From the NCBI RefSeq assembly GCF_015690345.1, contig NZ_JADPUN010000258.1:1-47534 (forward strand): a stretch of DNA of 47,534 nucleotides, given 5' to 3'. Under the pieces are notes generated by a model. It saw only the letters and a list, made by a program, of their open reading frames with translations. It was not told where the DNA came from and made no database searches. Below are positions 42,239 to 47,534 of this stretch, one piece after another (the stretch's first letter is position 1; each line of letters begins with the position of its first letter). This DNA comes from Plantactinospora alkalitolerans. GTDB lineage: Bacteria; Actinomycetota; Actinomycetes; Mycobacteriales; Micromonosporaceae. The position numbers and the translations under genes are program-made.

Positions 42239-43816
42239 CTATTCCGCGCGCCGGGCCTCGTCGCCGGCCCCTCGGTCCGCTGCCCCGTCCAAAGCGGGGT
42301 CGATCGGGTCGGACTCCCACCGGGTCGGATCCGCCGGATCCGACCCGTCCGCGTCCAGTTGCACCAGGCCCGGATTCCCCAGGGTCGGTGCCCCGGGGGC
42401 CGTCTCCTCCGGTGAACGCTGCCGACGGGCCTTCCGGGCCGCCAGCCGCTCCGACGCCGACGCCCGGGTCAACTTCTCCTCCAGCCGGCTGTCGGTGCCC
42501 CGTGCGCTCGGCACGTACTCGGCTCCGGCGTACAGCGTCGGGCGCCAGTCGAACTCGCGCTCGCCGATCCGGACCAGGCTGCCCGGCTCGGCGCCCGCCT
42601 TGGCGAGTTTCTCCTCCACGCCCAGCCGCGCCAACCGGTCGGCGAGGAAGCCGACCGCTTCGTCGTTGTCGAAGTTGGTCTGCAGCACCCAGCGCTCCGG
42701 CCGCTGCCCGCGCACCACGAACGCACCGTCCGGGGCCCGCTCGATGACGAAGCCGGCGTCGTCGACCGCGGTCGGGCGGATCACGATCCGGGTCGGCTCC
42801 AGGATCGGGGCCGCCGCCCGGGACGCTTCGACCATCTCGGCCAGCGCGTAGGTCAGCTCGCGCAGCCCTTCGCGGGTCACCGCCGACACCTCGTAGACCC
42901 GCAGTCCCCGGGCCTCGATGTCGGGCCGGACGATGTCGGCGAGGTCACGCCCGTCCGGTACGTCGATCTTGTTGAGTACGACCAGTCGGGGACGATCGGC
43001 CAGACCGCCGTATTCGGCCAGCTCGGCCTCGATGGCGTCGATGTCGGCGAGTGGATCCCGGCCCGGATCCATGGTCGCCGCGTCCACCACGTGGACCAGC
43101 ACCTCGCACCGCTCGATGTGGCGCAGGAACTCCAGGCCGAGCCCCTTGCCGGTGGCCGCTCCGGGGATCAGGCCGGGCACGTCGGCGACGGTGAAGGTGT
43201 GCTCGTCGATCCGAACCACGCCCAGGTTCGGCACCAGCGTGGTGAACGGGTAGTCCGCGATCTTCGGCTTGGCGGCGGACAGTACCGAGATCAGCGAGGA
43301 CTTGCCGGCGGACGGGAACCCCACCAGGCCGACGTCGGCCACGCTCTTGAGTTCGAGTACGACGTCGAGCCGGTCTCCGGGCTCGCCCAGTTCGGCGAAA
43401 CCGGGCGCCCGTCGTTTGGCGTTGGCCAGCGAGGCGTTGCCCCGGCCGCCGCGACCGCCCCGGGCCACCTCGAAGGTGGTGCCGGCGCCGATCATGTCGG
43501 CCAGCACCGTTCCGTCGACGCCGTGCACGACCGTACCGTTCGGGACCTTGATCACCAGGTTGGCACCGTTGGCGCCGTCCCGGTTCGAGCCGGCTCCGCC
43601 ACGACCGTTCTCGGCCTTGATGTGCGGCCGGAAGTGGAAGTCGAGCAGGGTGTGCACCTGCGGGTCGACGACCAGGGACACGCTTCCGCCGTGTCCGCCG
43701 TCGCCTCCGTCGGGTCCGCCGAAGGGCTTGAACTTCTCCCGGTGGATCGAGGCGCAACCGTGCCCGCCGTCACCGGCCTGCAGGTGCAGTACGACCCGGT
43801 CAACGAACGTGGTCAC
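42239..43816 (-). CDS. obg: Obg/CgtA family GTPase
   Basis: A 525-aa 50S-assembly and stress GTPase. The glycine-rich Obg fold spans about residues 1-158 ([36 protein letters not shown]). The G domain follows with [11 protein letters not shown] (P-loop), DVPGLIPGA (switch II) and LNKID. The OCT domain (about 345-430) has [15 protein letters not shown] polar, low-complexity tail of about 95 residues follows, longer than in short Obg proteins; such tails are common in actinobacteria. The GTG start follows GAAAGGA. It lies downstream of rplU-rpmA but is separated by a strong hairpin. Confidence 0.96.
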   Translation of the reverse strand: MTTFVDRVVLHLQAGDGGHGCASIHREKFKPFGGPDGGDGGHGGSVSLVVDPQVHTLLDFHFRPHIKAENGRGGAGSNRDGANGANLVIKVPNGTVVHGVDGTVLADMIGAGTTFEVARGGRGGRGNASLANAKRRAPGFAELGEPGDRLDVVLELKSVADVGLVGFPSAGKSSLISVLSAAKPKIADYPFTTLVPNLGVVRIDEHTFTVADVPGLIPGAATGKGLGLEFLRHIERCEVLVHVVDAATMDPGRDPLADIDAIEAELAEYGGLADRPRLVVLNKIDVPDGRDLADIVRPDIEARGLRVYEVSAVTREGLRELTYALAEMVEASRAAAPILEPTRIVIRPTAVDDAGFVIERAPDGAFVVRGQRPERWVLQTNFDNDEAVGFLADRLARLGVEEKLAKAGAEPGSLVRIGEREFDWRPTLYAGAEYVPSARGTDSRLEEKLTRASASERLAARKARRQRSPEETAPGAPTLGNPGLVQLDADGSDPADPTRWESDPIDPALDGAADRGAGDEARRAE

Positions 43817-43928
43817 GCTGCCAATCCTTTCATCGGCACCGGAGACCGGTGCCAGAAACCGAGCCGGGAACGGCGGACGCCGACCGGCCGGGGCCGGAGG
43901 GCGACGATTCCCGCACCCGCACATGAAA

Positions 43929-43972
43929 CGGCGGAGCGGGCCCGGACACCTGGTCCGCGGCCCGCTCCGCCG
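43929..43972 (-). terminator. Hairpin between rpmA and obg
   Basis: CGGCGGAGCGGGCC (43929-43942) pairs with GGCCCGCTCCGCCG (43959-43972). A small inner stem GGAC/GTCC lies in the loop. It suggests separate or attenuated transcription of obg. Confidence 0.85.
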
Positions 43973-43992
43973 GAAAGCTGACGTTGCTGACG

Positions 43993-44250
43993 TTACCGCT
44001 CGGACGGAACGATGCTGACGACCTTGCGGCCGCGCTTGTTGCCGAACAGGACCGCACCGGCGGCCAGCGCGAACAGCGTGTCGTCTTTGCCCCGGCCGAC
44101 CAGGTCACCGGGGTGGAACTTCGTACCCCGTTGCCGGATCAGGATCTCACCGGCGTTGACCACCTGCCCACCGAACCGCTTGACGCCGAGCCGCTGCGCC
44201 GCGGAGTCGCGACCGTTGCGCGAGCTGGACGCACCCTTTTTGTGAGCCAT
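43993..44250 (-). CDS. rpmA: 50S ribosomal protein L27
   Basis: An 85-aa L27. [21 protein letters not shown] is the diagnostic N-terminus that reaches the peptidyl-transferase centre (no firmicute-type cleavable extension). [22 protein letters not shown] is the conserved core. It lies 30 bp downstream of rplU, the universal order. A strong hairpin follows it. Confidence 0.98.
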   Translation of the reverse strand: MAHKKGASSSRNGRDSAAQRLGVKRFGGQVVNAGEILIRQRGTKFHPGDLVGRGKDDTLFALAAGAVLFGNKRGRKVVSIVPSER

Positions 44251-44280
44251 CTGAGGACGACCTTACTTTCCGCTGGACGC

Positions 44281-44595
44281 TTACTTACCGTTGGTGATAC
44301 CGGTCACCTTGATCTGGGTCAGCGGCTGGCGGTGACCCTGGCGCTTGTGGTAGCCGGTCTTGTTCTTGAACTTGTGGATCCGAATCTTCGGACCCTTCGT
44401 GTGGGCGGCGATCTCGCCGGCCACCGCGACGTTGGCCAACTTCGCCGCGTCGGTCACCAGGTCGTCACCATCGACGAGAAGTACGGCGGTGAGCTTGACC
44501 GCGTCGCCGGGCTGACCGACCAGCTTCTCGACCTCGATCACGTCGCCCTCGGCAACCTTGTACTGCTTGCCGCCGGTCTTGACGATCGCGTACAT
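44281..44595 (-). CDS. rplU: 50S ribosomal protein L21
   Basis: A 104-aa L21. [18 protein letters not shown] is the family N-terminus, and [22 protein letters not shown] the RNA-binding C-terminal motif. The open frame extends upstream, but ATG at 44595 gives the normal protein and is preceded by CAGGGAG. It heads the rplU-rpmA pair. The 199-bp upstream gap to 44794 contains no ORF and must hold the promoter and leader. Confidence 0.98.
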   Translation of the reverse strand: MYAIVKTGGKQYKVAEGDVIEVEKLVGQPGDAVKLTAVLLVDGDDLVTDAAKLANVAVAGEIAAHTKGPKIRIHKFKNKTGYHKRQGHRQPLTQIKVTGITNGK

Positions 44596-44794
44596 CGGAC
44601 GCGGACTCCCTGTCGTTGAGGCTGATGGTGTTCGCGAGGCCCGCTCGACCGCACGAGGTGCGGGGGCGGGCACGGGAGAACCTGGCACGTATTCGCGCCG
44701 CAGGTTAGCGTACGCCATGTCGGGGCCGGCACCCAAACCGGGCCCCGTTCCCGGATCGGCGGACGGCCTTCCGTCGGCACCGCGGCGACGGCGG

Positions 44795-45328
44795 TCAGGT
44801 CCCGCAGAGCTGGTCGAGCCGCTGCTGCAACTGGTCGAGCTTGTTCTCGTCGACGGAGTCGACGCTGGCCTTCATGGTGCCCACCTCGGTCGCGATCTCG
44901 GCCAGTACGCCCTTGAGCCGCGCGTCGGTGGCCTTGGCGGACTGCTCCCGCATCGCCGTACCCCAGGTCCGCAACGCCGCCTCCGCCTTGCGCTGGGCGG
45001 CCTGGGCGCCTGCGGTGTCGTTGGCGCCGGCAGCCTGCAACGACTTGCCCAGCTCGGCGACGAAGGTCTGCACGGAGGTCGTACTGGCCTTGGTGGCGGT
45101 CTCGCAGACCTCCTTGGCGTTGCCCTCGGCCGGGCGGGTGTCCGTGCCGGGCGACCCGGTCGGGCCCGGTGCGGTGGCACCGGGCGACGCGGCGCCCGAG
45201 GACGGCGCACCGCCCGACGGTCCGGTGCCCGACGAACTGGGACCGGCGGCGCCGTCCCGCTCCCCCGAGCAGCCGGCGGCCATGGACAGCACGGTGATGG
45301 CGGCAGCGGTCACCAGCAGGCGTCGCAT
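44795..45328 (-). CDS. Small secreted lipoprotein with helical C-terminal domain
   Basis: A 177-aa lipoprotein. Residues 1-19 are a signal peptide with lipobox SMAAGC (Cys about 19). A Ser/Gly/Pro-rich linker follows (about 20-65), then a helical domain of about 110 residues with two cysteines (CETATKAS near its start and QLCGT at the very end) that may form a disulphide. I do not recognise the domain; its helices ([35 protein letters not shown]) suggest a helical bundle. ATG at 45328 has a perfect GGAGGAGAAG. It lies between rne and rplU, an accessory gene relative to the backbone. Confidence 0.85.
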   Translation of the reverse strand: MRRLLVTAAAITVLSMAAGCSGERDGAAGPSSSGTGPSGGAPSSGAASPGATAPGPTGSPGTDTRPAEGNAKEVCETATKASTTSVQTFVAELGKSLQAAGANDTAGAQAAQRKAEAALRTWGTAMREQSAKATDARLKGVLAEIATEVGTMKASVDSVDENKLDQLQQRLDQLCGT

Positions 45329-45364
45329 GTTCTTCTCCTCCGGAGGTACGGCTGGCCCTGCGCG

Positions 45365-45394
45365 CGATCGGCCGGCACGGGTGCCGGCCGATCG
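45365..45394. terminator. Perfect 14-bp hairpin upstream of the lipoprotein gene
   Basis: CGATCGGCCGGCAC, GG, GTGCCGGCCGATCG. It sits in the gap between rne (stop at 45525) and the lipoprotein start (45328), probably terminating rne. A smaller stem GGCGGC-TCC-GCCGCC (45510-45524) touches the rne stop. Confidence 0.8.
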
Positions 45395-45524
45395 ATGATC
45401 GCGAAGGAGTGACCAGCCTAGCCACATCCCCCGCCATCATCGCAGCCCGTGCCGCAGACCGCTCGGCACGCGTTCGCCAGCCGTACGTGCGCAATGGCTC
45501 CACCCCGAGGGCGGCTCCGCCGCC

Positions 45525-47534
45525 TCAGGGGCGGGTACGCCGTCGCGTTCCGCCACGCCGGGCCCGGCGCCGACCGCCGCCGGTCTCCGTCGGGTCGGTC
45601 TCCGCGTCCGGTTCGCCGGTGTCCTCGATGCCATCGGGATCGCCCGCGCCGGCCAACCGCATCGGCTCGGTCGGTTCCGTGTCGATGGCGTCGTCGTTCC
45701 CCGGGATCTCCGTCTCGTACCGGGACAGGTCGTACCCCATGGTGTCGTCGAGGTCGGTGGCCTCGACGACGACCCGCTCCGGTGCGGCGGCCTTCCGGCC
45801 ACGGCGTCGCGTACCGGCGGCCGGCGCCTCCGACGCCGGGGCCGGGGCCCCGGCAGAGGTGGCCGTGGAGGTGGAGGCGGAGGTGACCGAGGAGGTGGCC
45901 GAGGCGACGGCCTTGACCTTGTCCGCGGCGGCCGGCCGGGACTTCTCCGACACCGGCTCGGTGTGGATGATCACGCCACGGCCCTTGCAGCAGTCGCAGG
46001 TCTCGCTGAACGCCTCCAGGAGCCCGGCGCCGATCCGCTTCCGCGTCATCTGGACCAGGCCGAGCGAGGTGATCTCGGTCACCTGGTGCTTGGTCCGGTC
46101 CCGGCCCAGGCATTCGGTGAGCCGGCGCAGCACCAGGTCACGGTTCGACTCCAGCACCATGTCGATGAAGTCGATCACGACGATCCCGCCCAGGTCGCGC
46201 AACCGGAGCTGGCGGACGATCTCCTCGGCCGCCTCCAGGTTGTTCCGGGTGACCGTCTCCTCCAGGTTGCCTCCGGCGCCGGTGTACTTGCCGGTGTTGA
46301 CGTCGACGACCGTCATCGCCTCGGTACGGTCGATCACCAGGTGACCGCCGGAGGGCAGGAAGACCTTCCGGTCCAGGCCCTTGAGGATCTGCTCGTCGAT
46401 CCGCCGCTCGGCGAAGACGTCCGCGCTGCCCGTGTGCCGGCGCAGCCGGGGCACCAGGTCCGGCGAGACGTGCGAGAGGTACGACTCGACCATGTCGTAC
46501 GACTCCTCGCCCTGCACCACCAGCTCGCGGAAGTCCTCGTTGAACAGGTCCCGGACGACCCGGATGACCAGGTCGGGCTCCTCGTAGAGGAGGACCGGCG
46601 CACCGCCCTCGGCGGACTTGGCCTGGATGTCCTCCCACTGGGCCTGCAACCGCTTGACGTCGCGGGCCAGCTCGTCCTCGCTCGCGCCCTCGGCGGCGGT
46701 CCGGACGATCACGCCGGCACCGTCCGGCACCAGCTTCTTGAGGATGTCCCGCAGCCGCTTGCGCTCGGTGTCGGGCAGCTTCCGGCTGATGCCGGAGGCG
46801 TTGCCGTGCGGCACGTAGACCAGATGCCGGCCGGAGAGGGCGATGTGGCTGGTCAGCCGGGCGCCCTTGTGCCCGATCGGATCCTTGGTGACCTGCACCA
46901 GGACCGAGTCGCCGGAGCGCAGCGCGTGCTCGATCGACCGGGCCCGTCCCTCCAGCCCGGTGGTGTCCCAGTTGACCTCACCGGCGTAGAGCACCGCGTT
47001 GCGACCACGCCCGACGTCGACGAAGGCCGCCTCCATGCTGGGCAGCACGTTCTGCACCTTGCCCAGGTAGACGTTGCCGGCCATGGTGCCGGCCGACGCG
47101 CGGGTGACGTAGTGCTCGACGAGCACCCCGTCCTCCAGGACGGCGATCTGGGTCCGGTCACCGCGCTGGCGTACCGCCATCACCCGGTCGACGGCCTCGC
47201 GGCGGGCCAGGAACTCGGACTCGCTCAGGATCGGCGGCCGGGTACGCCGCTGTTCACGGCCGTCCCGGCGGCGCTGGCGCTTGGCCTCCAGCCGGGTCGA
47301 GCCGGAGACGCCCTGCACCTCGTCGACGGTCTTGCGCGGCTCGCGGATCTTGATCACGGTGTGTACGCCGTCGTCGGCGGCACCGTCGGCGTCCCCGGCG
47401 CCCTTGCGGCGGCGCCGGCGGCGGCGCCGGGTCACCCCGTCGCCGGCCTCCTCGTCCTCGTCCTCGTCGGCCTCGGCTTCGGCCTCGGTTTCGGCCGCCG
47501 GTTCCTCGTCATCGGCGTCCTCGATGTCGTCCGC
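45525..47534 (-). CDS. rne: Ribonuclease E/G family endoribonuclease (5' end outside window)
   Basis: At least 669 aa; the frame is open at the window edge. The visible N-terminal part is acidic (Glu/Asp/Ala-rich) followed by an Arg tract. The S1-like segment starts around GNVYLGKVQNVLPSMEAAFVD. The catalytic RNase E/G core contains VVDVNTGKYTGAGGNLEETV with the Mg-binding Asp, EIVRQLRLRDLGGIVVIDFIDM, and the zinc-link CDCCKGRG. The C-terminal tail is Ser/Ala/Thr- and Arg-rich. The overall form (acidic N-terminal extension, central core, basic tail) is that of actinobacterial RNase E/G, which processes rRNA and mRNA. It lies at the end of the obg-rpmA-rplU backbone group. Confidence 0.95.
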   Translation of the reverse strand, partial: ADDIEDADDEEPAAETEAEAEADEDEDEEAGDGVTRRRRRRRRKGAGDADGAADDGVHTVIKIREPRKTVDEVQGVSGSTRLEAKRQRRRDGREQRRTRPPILSESEFLARREAVDRVMAVRQRGDRTQIAVLEDGVLVEHYVTRASAGTMAGNVYLGKVQNVLPSMEAAFVDVGRGRNAVLYAGEVNWDTTGLEGRARSIEHALRSGDSVLVQVTKDPIGHKGARLTSHIALSGRHLVYVPHGNASGISRKLPDTERKRLRDILKKLVPDGAGVIVRTAAEGASEDELARDVKRLQAQWEDIQAKSAEGGAPVLLYEEPDLVIRVVRDLFNEDFRELVVQGEESYDMVESYLSHVSPDLVPRLRRHTGSADVFAERRIDEQILKGLDRKVFLPSGGHLVIDRTEAMTVVDVNTGKYTGAGGNLEETVTRNNLEAAEEIVRQLRLRDLGGIVVIDFIDMVLESNRDLVLRRLTECLGRDRTKHQVTEITSLGLVQMTRKRIGAGLLEAFSETCDCCKGRGVIIHTEPVSEKSRPAAADKVKAVASATSSVTSASTSTATSAGAPAPASEAPAAGTRRRGRKAAAPERVVVEATDLDDTMGYDLSRYETEIPGNDDAIDTEPTEPMRLAGAGDPDGIEDTGEPDAETDPTETGGGRRRARRGGTRRRTRP

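Overview
The window is very GC-rich DNA with strong G/C bias at third codon positions, frequent GTG starts and long spurious antisense ORFs. This is typical of a high-GC actinobacterium. Gene content and order (rsmE-dnaJ2-hrcA ... hemW ... lepA ... rpsT, holA, comEC/comEA, degV, gpgP-like, rsfS, nadD ... obg, rpmA, rplU ... rne) match, from memory, the conserved actinobacterial backbone around Rv2372c-Rv2444c of Mycobacterium tuberculosis. The accessory genes and intergenic motifs suggest Micromonosporaceae (Micromonospora-like); that family placement is inference. I see no IS element, prophage, CRISPR array, tRNA or rRNA.

Layout. 1-5757: a serine hydrolase cut by the window edge, a HIT hydrolase, a 26-27 bp tandem repeat, an SDR oxidoreductase, a GH3 beta-glucosidase with a PA14 insert, and a GNAT acetyltransferase. 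5767-8857: the heat-shock pair hrcA-dnaJ on the minus strand, with a perfect CIRCE operator upstream, and rsmE. 9136-13000: a DUF4870 membrane protein with a repetitive N-terminus, hemW diverging by 17 bp from an enoyl-CoA hydratase, and a secreted lysozyme-like protein. 13180-15800: a PhyH-type Fe(II)/2OG oxygenase, an unrecognised 278-aa protein behind an AT-rich promoter/operator, and a GlsB/YeaQ membrane protein. This is the least explained stretch. 15872-20050: NUDIX and lepA (overlapping), a divergent phosphotransferase, and rpsT. 20164-25887: comEA-comEC (4-bp overlap), then holA and a repeat-rich membrane protein (4-bp overlap). 26003-30038: a secreted alginate-lyase-like enzyme behind a palindromic operator candidate, then degV, a gpgP-like phosphatase, rsfS and nadD. 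30136-38874: pepN, an orphan DUF397 protein, a lipoprotein polysaccharide deacetylase, RtcB, and a large secreted PQQ-type sugar dehydrogenase with PKD and discoidin-like modules. 38936-41685: an NmrA-type reductase divergent from an HxlR regulator, then a trpS gene behind a leader peptide with two adjacent Trp codons and an attenuator. 41718-47534: GNAT, obg, rpmA, rplU, a small lipoprotein, and rne (5' end outside the window).

How the genes work together. Much of the minus-strand backbone is translation and ribosome biology (rne, rplU, rpmA, obg, rsfS, lepA, rsmE), DNA uptake/replication (comEA, comEC, holA) and protein folding (hrcA-dnaJ). Plus-strand insertions add secreted carbohydrate enzymes and small-molecule enzymes. 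Two regulatory circuits can be read directly: HrcA/CIRCE at hrcA-dnaJ, and Trp-dependent attenuation at trpS. At least eleven starts have a TANNNT hexamer exactly 6-7 nt upstream, the layout of leaderless transcripts.
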